From: Paenibacillaceae bacterium
GTDB taxonomy: Bacteria; Bacillota; Bacilli; Paenibacillales; Paenibacillaceae
Length of the DNA: 64,000 nt
Assembly (NCBI GenBank): GCA_004134985.1
Contig: REGQ01000007.1
Coordinates: 124,001 to 188,000, forward strand
Direction: 5' to 3'
Numbering within the stretch: the stretch's first letter is position 1; every line of letters starts with the position of its first letter. The notes under the pieces were generated by a model. That model made no database searches, was not told the origin of the DNA, and saw only the letters and a program-made list of their open reading frames with translations. Below, one piece after another: positions 48,321-59,442 of this stretch. Made by a program: the position numbers and the translations under genes.

Positions 48321-49511
48321 ATGGCTAAGGCTAAATTTGAGCGTAACAAACCGCACGTAAATATCGGTACTATCGGTCACGTCGACCATGGTAAAACTAC
48401 TCTGACTGCTGCCATCACAACCGTTCTTTCCAAAAGATACGGCGGCGCGGCTGTCGCATTTGATCAAATCGATAAGGCTCCGGAAGAGCGTGAGCGCGGG
48501 ATCACAATCTCGACTTCCCACGTTGAGTACGAAACACCTAATCGTCACTATGCACACGTTGACTGTCCTGGTCACGCCGACTATGTTAAAAACATGATCA
48601 CCGGCGCTGCACAAATGGACGGAGCGATCCTGGTTGTATCCGCAGCTGACGGCCCAATGCCGCAAACTCGTGAGCACATCCTGTTGTCCCGTCAAGTAGG
48701 CGTACCTTACATCGTTGTATTCTTGAACAAATGCGACATGGTTGAAGACGAAGAGTTGTTGGAACTGGTTGAGATGGAAGTTCGCGATCTGTTGAGCGAA
48801 TATGATTTCCCAGGCGACGATACTCCAATCGTTCGTGGTTCTGCTCGTGAAGCATTGTCGAACACTGATGGCGAGTGGGCTGACAAAGTTGTTGAGCTGT
48901 TTGAGCACGTTGACACTTACATCCCAACTCCTGAGCGTGACGTTTCCAAGCCTTTCCTGATGCCAGTAGAGGATGTCTTCACAATCACAGGCCGTGGTAC
49001 AGTTGCAACTGGCCGTATCGAGCGTGGAGTTGTTAAAATCGGTGATGAAGTTGAAATCATCGGTCTGCAAGAAGAGTCCCGCAAATCCGTTTGCACAGGC
49101 GTTGAAATGTTCCGTAAATTGCTTGATTCCGCACAAGCGGGCGACAATGTCGGCGCATTGCTTCGTGGTGTTGAGCGTAAAGACATCGAGCGTGGTCAAG
49201 TACTTGCTAAGCCAGGTTCCGTTAAACCACACACGAACTTTACTGCACAAATCTACGTTCTGACTAAAGAAGAGGGCGGACGTCACAAACCATTTTTCAC
49301 TGGTTACCGTCCACAGTTCTACTTCCGTACAACAGACGTAACAGGTATCATCAACCTGCCAGAAGGCACTGAGATGGTAATGCCTGGTGATAACATCACC
49401 GTTACTGTTGAACTGATCGCTCCAATCGCGATTGAAGAAGGAACTCGCTTCTCCATCCGTGAAGGCGGACGTACAGTTGGTGCGGGCGCGGTTGCTTCCA
49501 TCCAAAAATAA
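48321..49511 (+). CDS. tuf: Elongation factor Tu
   Basis: A 396-residue GTPase: G1 GHVDHGKTT (18-26), G3 DCPGHAD, G4 NKCD, and domains II and III. It delivers aminoacyl-tRNA to the ribosome. AAGGAGG lies 10 nt upstream. The codon use is strongly biased, as expected for a very highly expressed gene. It is the last gene of the str operon. Confidence 0.98.
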   Translation: MAKAKFERNKPHVNIGTIGHVDHGKTTLTAAITTVLSKRYGGAAVAFDQIDKAPEERERGITISTSHVEYETPNRHYAHVDCPGHADYVKNMITGAAQMDGAILVVSAADGPMPQTREHILLSRQVGVPYIVVFLNKCDMVEDEELLELVEMEVRDLLSEYDFPGDDTPIVRGSAREALSNTDGEWADKVVELFEHVDTYIPTPERDVSKPFLMPVEDVFTITGRGTVATGRIERGVVKIGDEVEIIGLQEESRKSVCTGVEMFRKLLDSAQAGDNVGALLRGVERKDIERGQVLAKPGSVKPHTNFTAQIYVLTKEEGGRHKPFFTGYRPQFYFRTTDVTGIINLPEGTEMVMPGDNITVTVELIAPIAIEEGTRFSIREGGRTVGAGAVASIQK

Positions 49512-49545
49512 TTTATTGCGGCCTTCAGGCTGCAATGAACATCAT

Positions 49546-49581
49546 AAAGCTCCTGCCTATGGCAGGAGCTTTATTGTTTTT
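49546..49581 (+). terminator. Terminator after tuf
   Basis: AAAGCTCCTGCC (49546-49557) / GGCAGGAGCTTT (49561-49572), loop TAT, then ATTGTTTTT. A smaller TTGCGGCC/GGCTGCAA hairpin precedes it at 49515-49534. Confidence 0.9.
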
Positions 49582-49831
49582 GCTAAAACATAGTCTAATT
49601 GGCTCGCACGCCTTCAATAGATGCGCCTTGACTGCCCAGAGCGCCACGCAGCCAATCTGCGGGTCTCTATTATACTAATGATGCAATTTCGCTGCTAATG
49701 ACGCATGGCCTGTCTGACGTTCAATGTGGGCGGCATAGAGGAGTTGCAGGTTCTATACAACCCTCTAAAGTACTTGTTTAACCTTATTTAGCGCCGATTT
49801 TTAACTTGTCTAAAAAATATTCATCTTTTTC
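49582..49831. other. Gap between str and S10 operons, no gene seen
   Basis: About 250 nt with no supported ORF. Several short promoter-like words occur (TTGACT, TATTAT, TATACA) but none at correct spacing. Confidence 0.5.
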
Positions 49832-49860
49832 TTGCAATTGGCCTATCTTTTTTGTATAAT
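49832..49860 (+). promoter_or_regulatory. Promoter of the S10 operon
   Basis: TTGCAA (49832-49837), a 17-nt spacer and TATAAT (49855-49860), about 137 nt upstream of rpsJ. Likely the main promoter for the long ribosomal-protein cluster. Confidence 0.75.
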
Positions 49861-49879
49861 GGTGAACGTTGGTCTGTGA

Positions 49880-50305
<426 letters not shown>

Positions 50306-50345
50306 TTCCAGCATAACGGAATAGGAAAGGAAATGAGGTGTCAAC

Positions 50346-50969
50346 ATGAAAGGTATCTTAGGAAGAAAGCTTGGAATGACGCAAGTTTTTACAGCTGAGG
50401 GCATTGTGATTCCAGTAACGGTTATCGAAGCAGGTCCTTGCGTGGTTCTGCAGAAGAAAGACCTGGAGAACGATGGCTACGAATCGATCCAACTCGGTTT
50501 TGCCGATAAGAAAGAGTCGCGTTCAATCAAACCGGAAATCGGTCATGCCAAAAAAGCCAATACAGCGCCTAAGCGCTACGTTCGTGAAATTCGCGGCATT
50601 AATGCTAGCGAGTACGAAGTTGGCGCAGAAGTGAAAGCCGACTTGTTCGCTGAAGGCGAATTTGTTGACGTAACAGGAACTTCTAAAGGTAAAGGTTTTG
50701 CAGGTGTTATCAAACGTTGGGGACAAAGCACTGGGCCAATGTCTCACGGTTCCCGCTATCACCGCGGACCAGGTTCGATGGGTTCTATCCAGGCGAACCG
50801 TGTACCAAAAGGCAAACGCCTGCCAGGACACATGGGTCATGATACAATCACGATTCAAAACCTGGAAGTTGTACGTGTAGATACAGAGCGCAACGTTCTG
50901 CTCGTTAAAGGATCGATTCCTGGACCGAAGAACAGCTTTGTTAAAGTAAAATCAACAACAAGGAAATAA
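50346..50969 (+). CDS. rplC: 50S ribosomal protein L3
   Basis: A 207-residue protein starting [15 protein letters not shown], with the extended-loop [20 protein letters not shown] that reaches the peptidyl-transferase centre. 40 nt after rpsJ, 25 nt before rplD. Confidence 0.97.
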   Translation: MKGILGRKLGMTQVFTAEGIVIPVTVIEAGPCVVLQKKDLENDGYESIQLGFADKKESRSIKPEIGHAKKANTAPKRYVREIRGINASEYEVGAEVKADLFAEGEFVDVTGTSKGKGFAGVIKRWGQSTGPMSHGSRYHRGPGSMGSIQANRVPKGKRLPGHMGHDTITIQNLEVVRVDTERNVLLVKGSIPGPKNSFVKVKSTTRK

Positions 50970-50994
50970 CCTTTAAAGAAAGGAGGAACATGCA

Positions 50995-51618
50995 ATGCCA
51001 AAAGTAGCAGTATATAATGTGAGCGGCTCGCAAGTCGGAGAAGTTGAACTGTCTGAGAGTGTGTTCGGTATTCAACCGCACGTTCACGTATTGCACAGCG
51101 CAGTTGTGCTTCAACAAGCGGCACAACGCCAAGGTACGCATAAGACAAAAGGACGTTCTGAAGTTCGCGGCGGTGGTCGCAAACCTTGGAAACAAAAAGG
51201 AACAGGACGCGCTCGTCAGGGCAGCACGCGTTCGCCACAATGGGTTGGCGGCGGTACGGTTTTCGGACCAACACCACGCTCCTACGGATTTAAATTGCCT
51301 AAGAAGGTTCGCCGTCTGGCAATCAGATCAGCGCTTTCTTCCAAAGTGCTGGACAACGAAATCATCGTGCTTGATCAACTTGCACTTGCAACTCCAAAAA
51401 CCAAAGAATTCGCTGGAATTTTGAGCAATTTGAAGGTGGATCGCAAAGCGCTTGTCGTTACAGGCAGCTATGAAGATAACGTCGCATTGTCGGCGCGCAA
51501 TATTCCTGGAGTCAAGTTTGTCGCTGCAGATGGCATCAATGTTCTGGATGTTATGGTACACGACAAATTGATTATTACGAAGGAAGCAGTCGAGAAAGTA
51601 CAGGAGGTGCTTGCGTAA
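50995..51618 (+). CDS. rplD: 50S ribosomal protein L4
   Basis: A 207-residue protein starting [17 protein letters not shown], with the loop [20 protein letters not shown] that lines the exit tunnel. AAAGGAGG lies upstream. Its stop overlaps the rplW start (TAATG). Confidence 0.97.
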   Translation: MPKVAVYNVSGSQVGEVELSESVFGIQPHVHVLHSAVVLQQAAQRQGTHKTKGRSEVRGGGRKPWKQKGTGRARQGSTRSPQWVGGGTVFGPTPRSYGFKLPKKVRRLAIRSALSSKVLDNEIIVLDQLALATPKTKEFAGILSNLKVDRKALVVTGSYEDNVALSARNIPGVKFVAADGINVLDVMVHDKLIITKEAVEKVQEVLA

Positions 51619-51908
51619 TGAAGAACGCTCGAGATATTATCAAGCGCCCGGTAATTACCGAACGTACGAGCGATTACATGGCTACTAAACGCTATGTGTT
51701 CGAAGTGGACATTCGCGCGAACAAAACAGCGATCAAACAAGCTGTTGAAGAAATTTTCAAAGTAAAAGTAACCAGCGTAAACACAATGCGTGTTGCAAGC
51801 AAGCCGAAGCGTCAAGGCCGCCATTCCGGATATACTTCCGAGTGGAAGAAAGCCATTGTACAGCTTAGTGCAGAAAGCAACGAACTTGAGTTTTTCGAAA
51901 CGGTTTAA
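51618..51908 (+). CDS. rplW: 50S ribosomal protein L23
   Basis: A 96-residue protein with [14 protein letters not shown] at the start. It sits at the tunnel exit and docks trigger factor and SRP. One-base overlap with rplD; the SD AGGAGG is inside rplD. Confidence 0.97.
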   Translation: MKNARDIIKRPVITERTSDYMATKRYVFEVDIRANKTAIKQAVEEIFKVKVTSVNTMRVASKPKRQGRHSGYTSEWKKAIVQLSAESNELEFFETV

Positions 51909-51943
51909 TCTAGGGCTACAAGACAAGTAAGGAGGGAATCGAA

Positions 51944-52774
51944 GTGCCAATCAAGAAGTATAAACCGACTTCCCCGGCCCGCCGTGCAATGTCCGTCTCG
52001 ACATTTGAAGAGATTACGACAAGCACACCGGAGAAATCGCTTCTTGCGCCGCTATTTAAAAAAGCTGGCCGCAACAATCAAGGTAAAATTACGGTTCGCC
52101 ATCATGGCGGTGGACATAAACGTAAATACCGGATTATTGACTTCAAGCGCAACAAAGACGGAATCGTCGGTAATGTTGCTACGATCGAATACGATCCGAA
52201 CCGGACCTCGAACATTGCTTTGATCCATTATGCTGACGGAGAGAAACGTTACATCATCGCTCCTAAAGGATTGAAAGTCGGCGATCAAATCATGTCTGGA
52301 GCAGGCGCGGACATTAAAGTAGGAAACGCATTGCCTTTGGAAAACATCCCAGTGGGTACAGTTATCCACAACATTGAGATGAAACCAGGCAAAGGCGGCC
52401 AAATGGTTCGTGCAGCTGGTACAGAAGCACAACTGCTTGGTAAAGAAGAAACTTATGTTACCATTCGTTTGTCCTCTGGTGAAGTTCGCCGCATCCTTAA
52501 AGTTTGCCGCGCAACGATCGGATCGGTAGGCAACGGTGACCATGAGCTTGTGAAAATCGGTAAAGCCGGTCGTTCACGTTGGCTGGGCAAGCGTCCTGAA
52601 GTTCGTGGGGTAGTAATGAACCCGAACGATCACCCACACGGTGGTGGTGAAGGCCGTGCGCCAATCGGACGGAAATCTCCAATGTCTCCATGGGGCAAAC
52701 CAACCCTTGGTTACAAAACACGCAAAAAGAAAAAAGCATCGAGCCAGTACATTGTACGTGGCCGTACGAAATAA
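51944..52774 (+). CDS. rplB: 50S ribosomal protein L2
   Basis: A 276-residue protein starting [16 protein letters not shown], with the C-terminal [17 protein letters not shown] loop near the peptidyl-transferase centre. GTG start with AAGGAGGGA upstream. The 63-nt gap to rpsS holds a hairpin GCGCGAAC/GTTCGCGC (52792-52812). Confidence 0.97.
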   Translation: MPIKKYKPTSPARRAMSVSTFEEITTSTPEKSLLAPLFKKAGRNNQGKITVRHHGGGHKRKYRIIDFKRNKDGIVGNVATIEYDPNRTSNIALIHYADGEKRYIIAPKGLKVGDQIMSGAGADIKVGNALPLENIPVGTVIHNIEMKPGKGGQMVRAAGTEAQLLGKEETYVTIRLSSGEVRRILKVCRATIGSVGNGDHELVKIGKAGRSRWLGKRPEVRGVVMNPNDHPHGGGEGRAPIGRKSPMSPWGKPTLGYKTRKKKKASSQYIVRGRTK

Positions 52775-52837
52775 TAAGCCTGACATCTGCCGCGCGAACT
52801 TGCGGTTCGCGCCATGTTCGCGGAAGGAGGAATACCT

Positions 52838-53119
52838 ATGGGTCGCAGTTTGAAAAAAGGGCCGTTTATCGATGGCTATCTGCTTAAAAAAGTCGAAGAA
52901 CTGAACGAGTCCGAGAAGAAAGTTGTAGTAAAAACTTGGTCGCGTCGCTCCACGATTTTCCCACAGTTCATCGGGCATACTTTCGCCGTTTATGATGGTC
53001 GCAAGCATGTGCCGGTTTATGTGACGGAGGATATGGTTGGACACAAACTTGGTGAGTTTGCACCAACACGTACGTACAAAGGCCACGCAGCCGATGATAA
53101 GAAAACAGGCAGAAGATAA
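52838..53119 (+). CDS. rpsS: 30S ribosomal protein S19
   Basis: A 93-residue protein starting [15 protein letters not shown], with [19 protein letters not shown] and [13 protein letters not shown]. It contacts the 16S head with S13. ATG at 52838 with GGAGG upstream. Confidence 0.97.
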   Translation: MGRSLKKGPFIDGYLLKKVEELNESEKKVVVKTWSRRSTIFPQFIGHTFAVYDGRKHVPVYVTEDMVGHKLGEFAPTRTYKGHAADDKKTGRR

Positions 53120-53160
53120 TAATTTGTCTGAGTTAACTGTTTCCGAGAGGAGGTTCAACC

Positions 53161-53496
53161 ATGCAGCAAGCTAAAGCCAGCGTCAATTTTATCCGAATTG
53201 CCCCTCGCAAGGCGCAACTCGTTGTGGATTTGATCCGCGGCAAGCGAGTAGGCGATGCGATTGCAATTTTGCGTCATACGCCTAAAGCAGCTTCCCCAAT
53301 CGTAGAAAAGCTTCTTAATTCCGCGATTGCGAATGCCGAGCATAACTATCAATTGGACGTTAATAAATTGGTCATCTCTCAAGTGTTCGTTAACCAGGGA
53401 CCAACGATGAAACGTTTCCGTCCACGCGCGATGGGCCGCGCTAGCCGGATTAATAAAAGAACGAGCCACATTACTTTGGTGGTAGCCGAAAAATAA
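53161..53496 (+). CDS. rplV: 50S ribosomal protein L22
   Basis: A 111-residue protein with [18 protein letters not shown] and the macrolide-relevant hairpin loop region [14 protein letters not shown], no duplications seen. GGAGG lies upstream. Confidence 0.97.
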   Translation: MQQAKASVNFIRIAPRKAQLVVDLIRGKRVGDAIAILRHTPKAASPIVEKLLNSAIANAEHNYQLDVNKLVISQVFVNQGPTMKRFRPRAMGRASRINKRTSHITLVVAEK

Positions 53497-53508
53497 GGAG
53501 GGGAAACT

Positions 53509-54171
53509 GTGGGTCAAAAGGTAAATCCAGTAGGACTTCGTGTTGGAATTATCCGCGATTGGGAATCCAAATGGTACGCCGGTAAAGATTTTGGCGATCT
53601 TCTGTTGGAAGACGTAAGAATCCGTGAGTATCTGAAGAAAAAGCTGAAAGATGCGGCAGTATCCCGCATTGAAATTGAACGTGCGGCCAACCGTGTCAAC
53701 GTTTCGATTCATACCGCTAAACCAGGAATGGTTATTGGTAAAGGTGGTTCCGAAGTAGAAAACCTGCGTACGGAACTGTCCAAAATTACGAACGGCAAGA
53801 AAGTTCATATCAACATCTCTGAAATCAAACAAGCCGATCTTGATGCGATTCTTGTAGCTGAGAGCATTGCCCAACAGCTTGAGCGCCGGACTTCGTTCCG
53901 TCGTGCATTGAAACAAGCTATTCAACGCTCGATGCGCGCAGGCGCTAAAGGAATTAAAACATCGGTTAGCGGTCGCCTCGGCGGCGCTGAGATTGCTCGT
54001 ACGGAAGGTTATAGCGAAGGAACGGTTCCGCTGCATACGCTGCGTGCCGATATTGACTACGGAACAGCAGAAGCGCACACGACTTATGGTCGTATCGGCG
54101 TGAAAGTTTGGATCTACCGTGGTGAAATCCTTCCAACGAAGAAGAAAGCTCCCCAGGAAGGAGGCAACTAA
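53509..54171 (+). CDS. rpsC: 30S ribosomal protein S3
   Basis: A 220-residue protein starting [15 protein letters not shown]. The KH domain carries the GxxG loop in [12 protein letters not shown]. It helps guard the mRNA entry channel. GTG start with AAGGAGGGG; rplP follows after 2 nt. Confidence 0.97.
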   Translation: MGQKVNPVGLRVGIIRDWESKWYAGKDFGDLLLEDVRIREYLKKKLKDAAVSRIEIERAANRVNVSIHTAKPGMVIGKGGSEVENLRTELSKITNGKKVHINISEIKQADLDAILVAESIAQQLERRTSFRRALKQAIQRSMRAGAKGIKTSVSGRLGGAEIARTEGYSEGTVPLHTLRADIDYGTAEAHTTYGRIGVKVWIYRGEILPTKKKAPQEGGN

Positions 54172-54173
54172 TC

Positions 54174-54608
54174 ATGTTGGTGCCTAAACGCGTCAAACAC
54201 CGCAAAGAACAACGCGGTCACTTGAAAGGCCGTGCCAAAGGTGGAACGGAAGTTGCTTTTGGCGAATACGGTTTGCAGGCTGTTGAACCAGCTTGGATTA
54301 CAAACCGTCAAATTGAGGCGGCTCGTATCGCCATGACTCGTTATATCCGCCGTGGCGGTAAAGTATGGATTAAAATTTTCCCTGCCAAGCCGATTACACA
54401 AAAGCCGCTTGAGGTTCGGATGGGTAGCGGTAAAGGTAATGTGGAGAAATGGGTAGCGGTCGTTAAGCCGGGCAAAATCTTGTTCGAGCTTGCTGGCGTA
54501 TCTGAAGAGATCGCTCGTGAAGCAATGCGCCTCGCATCCCACAAACTCCCGATCAAAACGAAGTTTGTGAAACGCGAAGAAGTGGGTGGTGAAGCAAATG
54601 AAAGCTAG
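54174..54608 (+). CDS. rplP: 50S ribosomal protein L16
   Basis: A 144-residue protein starting [16 protein letters not shown], with [20 protein letters not shown]. It organises the A-site region. GGAGG lies inside the end of rpsC. Overlaps rpmC by 11 bp. Confidence 0.97.
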   Translation: MLVPKRVKHRKEQRGHLKGRAKGGTEVAFGEYGLQAVEPAWITNRQIEAARIAMTRYIRRGGKVWIKIFPAKPITQKPLEVRMGSGKGNVEKWVAVVKPGKILFELAGVSEEIAREAMRLASHKLPIKTKFVKREEVGGEANES

Positions 54609-54798
54609 TGAAATTCGCAACCTGACCACTGCTGAGATTGAGCAAAAAGTTGCTGGCTTCAAAGAAGAGTTGTTCAACCTCCGTTTTCAGTTGGCTACCG
54701 GTCAACTTGACAATCCAACACGGATTCGTGACGTGCGGAAAGAAATAGCTCGTGCCAAAACCGTATTGCGTGAAAGAGAACTCGGAATCAGCAGCTAA
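54598..54798 (+). CDS. rpmC: 50S ribosomal protein L29
   Basis: A 66-residue protein starting [16 protein letters not shown], with [15 protein letters not shown]. Helical hairpin near the exit tunnel. ATG 54598 with GGTGGTGAA upstream, inside rplP. Confidence 0.96.
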   Translation: MKASEIRNLTTAEIEQKVAGFKEELFNLRFQLATGQLDNPTRIRDVRKEIARAKTVLRERELGISS

Positions 54799-54839
54799 TA
54801 TTTTACGATATTCGCTAACTGCCTGGAAGGAGGAAGAAC

Positions 54840-55103
54840 ATGAGCGAACGTAACGCCCGTAAAGTTCAAGTGGGGAAAGTAATCAGTGACAAAATGGATA
54901 AAACGATCGTAGTAGCGATCGAAACCTATAAAAAGCACGACTTGTACCACAAACGGATTAAGTATACGAAAAAGTTCAAAGCGCATGACGAGAATAACCA
55001 AGCTAAAATCGGTGACACCGTGAAAATCATGGAAACTCGTCCGCTTTCCAAGGACAAACGCTGGAGACTTGTTGAAGTCGTAGAAGTAGCGGTTGTCTTG
55101 TAA
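54840..55103 (+). CDS. rpsQ: 30S ribosomal protein S17
   Basis: An 87-residue OB-fold protein starting [15 protein letters not shown], with [23 protein letters not shown] lies upstream. Confidence 0.96.
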   Translation: MSERNARKVQVGKVISDKMDKTIVVAIETYKKHDLYHKRIKYTKKFKAHDENNQAKIGDTVKIMETRPLSKDKRWRLVEVVEVAVVL

Positions 55104-55186
55104 TTTGTAAGTTAGGAACGTGAGCATTTCATGTACGGAACGGATTCGCGTTCTAATGTGCATTTTTCCGAAAGGAGGACGTTAAG

Positions 55187-55555
55187 ATGATTCAACCATT
55201 TTCCCGTTTGAGAGTTGCTGACAACTCCGGCGCTAAAGAACTGATGTGTATCCGTGTGTTGGGTGGTACAGGACGTAAATCCGCTCACATCGGTGATCTG
55301 ATCGTGTGCTCTGTCAAACAAGCAACACCCGGTGGCGTTGTCAAAAAGGGTGATGTTGTAAGAGCAGTTATCGTTCGTACAAGAAGTTCGGTACGTCGTA
55401 AAGACGGTTCATACATCTCATTTGATGAGAACGCAGCTGTTGTTGTTAAAGACGATAAGAGCCCGCGTGGAACACGTATTTTCGGACCAGTTGCCCGCGA
55501 ACTTCGCGACAGTGACTTTATGAAAATCGTTTCGCTTGCACCGGAAGTTATCTAA
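55187..55555 (+). CDS. rplN: 50S ribosomal protein L14
   Basis: A 122-residue protein starting [19 protein letters not shown]. It forms an intersubunit bridge. AAAGGAGGA lies upstream. An 83-nt gap precedes it; no gene is seen in the gap. Confidence 0.97.
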   Translation: MIQPFSRLRVADNSGAKELMCIRVLGGTGRKSAHIGDLIVCSVKQATPGGVVKKGDVVRAVIVRTRSSVRRKDGSYISFDENAAVVVKDDKSPRGTRIFGPVARELRDSDFMKIVSLAPEVI

Positions 55556-55645
55556 TTCGCCATTACCCGCACGGATGCAGCTGAAAGATGCTGATCCAGG
55601 GTGTGAAATAGCCTGAGAGCTTAAAGTGAGCAGGAGGTGTAATCA

Positions 55646-55996
55646 ATGCCAAGGCTGAAAAAAGTGCTTGAGAGCCATAACAACAAGCTGCACGTAAAAA
55701 AGGATGACAATATCATCGTAATTACGGGCAAGGATAAAGGCAAGAAGGGCCGCGTTATCGCCGCTTATCCTCGTGAAAACCGCGTACTTGTTGAAGGTGT
55801 TAATATGGTCAAAAAACATACGCGTCCATCCCAGCAAAACCAGCAAGGCGGTATCGTTGAGCAGGAAGCGCCGATCCACGTATCGAACGTTATGCTGATC
55901 GATCCTAAAACAAACAAACCGACACGCGTCGGATACAAAGTGCAAGATAACGGCAAAAAAGTTCGGGTTGCAAAATCCGGCGCAGTTATCGACTAA
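55646..55996 (+). CDS. rplX: 50S ribosomal protein L24
   Basis: A 116-residue protein with KOW motif [14 protein letters not shown]. An assembly initiator of the large subunit. Slightly longer N terminus ([21 protein letters not shown]) than the shortest forms. AGGAGGTG lies upstream. A 90-nt gap precedes it. Confidence 0.95.
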   Translation: MPRLKKVLESHNNKLHVKKDDNIIVITGKDKGKKGRVIAAYPRENRVLVEGVNMVKKHTRPSQQNQQGGIVEQEAPIHVSNVMLIDPKTNKPTRVGYKVQDNGKKVRVAKSGAVID

Positions 55997-56027
55997 CACG
56001 ATGTGACGGAAAGGAGGACCATAAATC

Positions 56028-56570
56028 ATGGCTGTTAGAATGAAAGATCGTTTTCTGAACGAGATTACGCCTGCTTTGATGCAGAAATTCAACTATACAA
56101 CCGTTATGCAAGTCCCTAAGATTGAAAAAGTTGTTATCAACATGGGGGTTGGCGAAGCGGTTTCGAACTCCAAAGTTTTGGATGCTGCTGTTGAGGAATT
56201 GCGTAAAATCGCTGGTCAAAAGCCAGTTGTAACACGCGCTAAGAAATCAATCGCTGGTTTCAAACTTCGTGAAAATATGCCTATCGGGGTTAAAGTAACA
56301 TTGCGCGGTGAGCGCATGTACTACTTCCTCGACAAATTGTTCAATATTGCGCTTCCGCGCGTACGTGACTTCCGTGGTATCTCCAACAAAGCGTTTGATG
56401 GCCGCGGAAACTACACGCTTGGCCTGAAAGAGCAGTTGATCTTCCCGGAAATTGAGTACGACCAAGTCGACAAAATTCGCGGTATGGACGTCGTCATCGT
56501 CACGACGGCAAAAACGGACGAAGAATCTCGCGAACTGCTTACCCAATTGGGCATGCCGTTTGCGAAGTAA
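56028..56570 (+). CDS. rplE: 50S ribosomal protein L5
   Basis: A 180-residue protein with [15 protein letters not shown] and [19 protein letters not shown]. It binds 5S rRNA. AAAGGAGG lies upstream. Confidence 0.97.
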   Translation: MAVRMKDRFLNEITPALMQKFNYTTVMQVPKIEKVVINMGVGEAVSNSKVLDAAVEELRKIAGQKPVVTRAKKSIAGFKLRENMPIGVKVTLRGERMYYFLDKLFNIALPRVRDFRGISNKAFDGRGNYTLGLKEQLIFPEIEYDQVDKIRGMDVVIVTTAKTDEESRELLTQLGMPFAK

Positions 56571-56596
56571 TCCACTTGCAGGAGGTGTAATACCCA

Positions 56597-56782
56597 GTGG
56601 CAAAAACTTCGATGAAAGTTAAGCAGCAGCGCACGCCAAAGTTCAAAGTGCGCGCCTATACACGCTGCGAGCGTTGTGGCCGTCCGCATTCTGTTTTGCA
56701 AAAGTTTAAAATTTGCCGGATTTGTTTCCGTGAATTAGCATACAAAGGCCAGATTCCTGGCGTTAAAAAAGCAAGCTGGTAA
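56597..56782 (+). CDS. rpsZ: 30S ribosomal protein S14, zinc-binding type Z
   Basis: A 61-residue protein, the short zinc form, starting [16 protein letters not shown]. The two CxxC pairs CERC and CRIC bind zinc. GTG start with AGGAGGTG upstream. Confidence 0.96.
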   Translation: MAKTSMKVKQQRTPKFKVRAYTRCERCGRPHSVLQKFKICRICFRELAYKGQIPGVKKASW

Positions 56783-56813
56783 TTAGCCGAGTTCGGGAAG
56801 GAGGTTTACAAGA

Positions 56814-57212
56814 ATGGTTATGTCTGATCCGATTGCAGATATGTTGACCCGCATTCGTAATGCGAATGTTGTACGTCATGAGAAAGTCGAAATGCCTGCT
56901 TCGAACGTGAAGAGACAAATCGCTGAGATCTTGAAACGTGAGGGTTTTATCCGCGATGCCGAATATATCGAGGACAACAAACAGGGGATTATTCGTATTT
57001 TCCTGAAGTACGGTGCAAACAATGAGCGTGTAATCACTGGTTTGAAACGTATAAGCAAGCCTGGTCTTCGCGTTTATACGAAAAGCACAGAAGTTCCCCG
57101 GGTGCTTGGTGGATTGGGAATTGCAATTATTTCCACGTCCAAAGGCATCATGACTGATAAAGAAGCTCGTCAAGGAAAAGCTGGCGGCGAGGTCGTCTGC
57201 TACGTTTGGTAA
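56814..57212 (+). CDS. rpsH: 30S ribosomal protein S8
   Basis: A 132-residue protein starting [17 protein letters not shown]; a second ATG two codons in is possible. The C-terminal [19 protein letters not shown] is diagnostic. AAGGAGG lies upstream. S8 is the spc-operon repressor in E. coli; no such target is seen here. Confidence 0.97.
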   Translation: MVMSDPIADMLTRIRNANVVRHEKVEMPASNVKRQIAEILKREGFIRDAEYIEDNKQGIIRIFLKYGANNERVITGLKRISKPGLRVYTKSTEVPRVLGGLGIAIISTSKGIMTDKEARQGKAGGEVVCYVW

Positions 57213-57242
57213 TTAGTCTTCACAACGATTGGAGGTGTAAGA

Positions 57243-57785
57243 ATGTCCCGTATTGGTCGCAAACCGATCCAGCTGCCTACAGGCGTTAACATCACGCTGG
57301 ATAACACATTGATTACTGTTAAAGGTCCAAAAGGCTCGCTTTCCCGTGAACTTCACAAAGACATGAAAGTTGTCCTTGGAGAGAGTGATATCACAATCGA
57401 GCGTCCTTCAGACAATAAATTACACCGCTCCCTGCATGGTACAACGCGCAGCGTTGTTGCCAACATGGTTAACGGTGTGACAGAAGGCTTCTCAAAATCG
57501 CTGGAACTCGTCGGCGTTGGATACCGTGCAAACAAAACTGGTGATAAAGTCGTTCTTAACGTCGGCTACTCCCACCCGGTTGAAATCGTCCCTGCAAGCG
57601 GTATTGAGTTTGAAGTTCCTTCTAACACAAAAATCATCGTTAAGGGCATCGACAAAGAACTTGTCGGCGCTACTGCAGCAAATATCCGCTCCGTACGTGA
57701 GCCTGAGCCGTATAAAGGCAAAGGTATCAAGTATGAAGGCGAACGCATCCTTCGCAAGGAAGGTAAAGCCGGTAAGAAGAAGTAA
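57243..57785 (+). CDS. rplF: 50S ribosomal protein L6
   Basis: A 180-residue protein starting [15 protein letters not shown], with [16 protein letters not shown] near the end. It lies near the sarcin-ricin loop. GGAGGTG lies upstream. A 68-nt gap follows with a small CCTG/CAGG hairpin. Confidence 0.97.
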   Translation: MSRIGRKPIQLPTGVNITLDNTLITVKGPKGSLSRELHKDMKVVLGESDITIERPSDNKLHRSLHGTTRSVVANMVNGVTEGFSKSLELVGVGYRANKTGDKVVLNVGYSHPVEIVPASGIEFEVPSNTKIIVKGIDKELVGATAANIRSVREPEPYKGKGIKYEGERILRKEGKAGKKK

Positions 57786-57853
57786 GCGTCCTGTTAGCAG
57801 GAGCCGCTTAACGCTTATATCGGTGTAAAGCAGAAGAAGGGAGTGTACCCCAG

Positions 57854-58213
57854 ATGATAAACAAAGGCGATAAAAATAAAGCCAGATTGAAACGGCACCT
57901 GCGTGTCCGTAAAAAAATCAACGGAACGACTGCACGTCCGCGTCTGTCGGTTTTCCGTTCGGCAAAACATATTTATGTGCAATTGATTGACGATGTACAA
58001 GGCGTAACGCTTGCATCAGCATCTACCCAAGATAAAAGCTTTGGCGGCAATGGCGGGAATGTTGAAGCAGCACGTCAAGTTGGAACGTTGATCGCAGAAC
58101 GTGCAAAAGCAAAAGGCGTAGCCAAAGTTGTTTTTGACCGCGGCGGCTATCTGTATCACGGCAGAATTCAAGCATTGGCTGACGCTGCTCGCGAAGCAGG
58201 TCTTGAATTCTAA
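57854..58213 (+). CDS. rplR: 50S ribosomal protein L18
   Basis: A 119-residue protein with [18 protein letters not shown] and [22 protein letters not shown] 5S rRNA binder with L5. AAGGGAG lies upstream at a longer distance. Confidence 0.96.
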   Translation: MINKGDKNKARLKRHLRVRKKINGTTARPRLSVFRSAKHIYVQLIDDVQGVTLASASTQDKSFGGNGGNVEAARQVGTLIAERAKAKGVAKVVFDRGGYLYHGRIQALADAAREAGLEF

Positions 58214-58245
58214 ACGGAATTCACTTATAAGGAGGTATAACGAAC

Positions 58246-58743
58246 TTGCGTGTAGATCCAAATACGTTAGAACTAACTGAAAAAGTTGTTCAGATCAATC
58301 GTGTTTCCAAGGTTGTCAAAGGCGGACGCCGTTTCAGCTTCAGCGCACTGGTTGTTGTCGGTGACGGCAAGGGCTGGGTTGGAGCAGGAATTGGTAAAGC
58401 AGGCGAAGTACCGGACGCGATTCGCAAAGGCATCGATGATGCCAAGAAAAACCTGATCCACGTTCCACTCGTAGGAACAACGATCCCTCACCTTGTACTT
58501 GGTCACTTTGGCGCTGGTGAAGTACTGTTGAAACCAGCTTCCGAAGGTACTGGAGTTATTGCGGGAGGACCTGTGCGTGCTGTGCTTGAGCTTGCAGGGG
58601 TAGGCGACATTCTTACAAAATCTCTTGGTTCTTCCAACTCCATCAACATGGTTAATGCAACATTGGAAGGTCTTTCCCGTTTGAAGCGTGCGGAAGATGT
58701 TGCCAAATTGCGTGGAAAAACCGTTCAAGAGCTACTAGGTTAA
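58246..58743 (+). CDS. rpsE: 30S ribosomal protein S5
   Basis: A 165-residue protein with [19 protein letters not shown] and the loop near [14 protein letters not shown] where spectinomycin resistance arises. TTG start with AAGGAGGT upstream. rpmD follows after 13 nt. Confidence 0.96.
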   Translation: MRVDPNTLELTEKVVQINRVSKVVKGGRRFSFSALVVVGDGKGWVGAGIGKAGEVPDAIRKGIDDAKKNLIHVPLVGTTIPHLVLGHFGAGEVLLKPASEGTGVIAGGPVRAVLELAGVGDILTKSLGSSNSINMVNATLEGLSRLKRAEDVAKLRGKTVQELLG

Positions 58744-58756
58744 GGAGGGGAATACA

Positions 58757-58936
58757 ATGGCAAAATTGCAAATCACCCTCGTTCGCAGTTTGATTGGCCG
58801 TAACGAGAAACAACGGGCAACCGTTCAAGCGCTAGGCCTGAAAAAAATTAACCATTCCGTAGTCCAAAGCGACAATGAAGCAATTCGCGGTATGGTAAAT
58901 CAAGTGAGTCACTTGGTAAAAGTTGAAGAAGTATAA
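58757..58936 (+). CDS. rpmD: 50S ribosomal protein L30
   Basis: A 59-residue ORF starting [20 protein letters not shown] and ending LVKVEEV, the standard bacterial L30. AAGGAGGGG lies upstream. Confidence 0.96.
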   Translation: MAKLQITLVRSLIGRNEKQRATVQALGLKKINHSVVQSDNEAIRGMVNQVSHLVKVEEV

Positions 58937-59001
58937 GGCTATTCGCCATAAGGCAATGATCGGCCTGGTTTTCATTTAAGATTAAGGAGGTGCAACGAAC
59001 G

Positions 59002-59442
59002 ATGAAAATACATGAGCTAACACCGGCTCCAGGCTCCAAGCAAGTCCGTAAACGCAAAGGCCGCGGTATCGCTACCGGTAACGGCAAAACAGCAGGTCGC
59101 GGTCATAAAGGTCAAAACGCGCGTTCCGGCGGTGGCGTTCGTCCTGGATTTGAGGGCGGACAAAACCCGTTGTATCGTCGTTTGCCTAAACGCGGTTTCA
59201 ATAACCCGTTCCGCAAAGAGTATGCGATTGTGAACATTGACGAGTTGAACAGCTTTGCAGCAGGGACTGAAGTAACTCCTGATGTTCTACTGGAGCAAGG
59301 TATCATCAAAAAACCGCTTGATGGTATTAAAATCTTGGGTGATGGTGAAATCAAGGTTCAACTAACTGTTAAAGCTAACAAGTTCTCACAATCTGCGGTA
59401 GAAAAGATTCAAGCTGCCGGCGGTCAAACCGAGGTGATCTAA
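59002..59442 (+). CDS. rplO: 50S ribosomal protein L15
   Basis: A 146-residue protein starting [17 protein letters not shown], with a Gly/Arg-rich N-terminal extension and [16 protein letters not shown] at 59002 with AAGGAGGTG upstream. secY begins immediately after its stop. Confidence 0.97.
   Translation: MKIHELTPAPGSKQVRKRKGRGIATGNGKTAGRGHKGQNARSGGGVRPGFEGGQNPLYRRLPKRGFNNPFRKEYAIVNIDELNSFAAGTEVTPDVLLEQGIIKKPLDGIKILGDGEIKVQLTVKANKFSQSAVEKIQAAGGQTEVI

Noticed and set aside
48318-49535. A 405-codon open frame on the strand opposite tuf
   Set aside because: It mirrors the tuf gene, has no ribosome-binding site, and its protein is unlike any family; codon bias in tuf creates such antisense frames.
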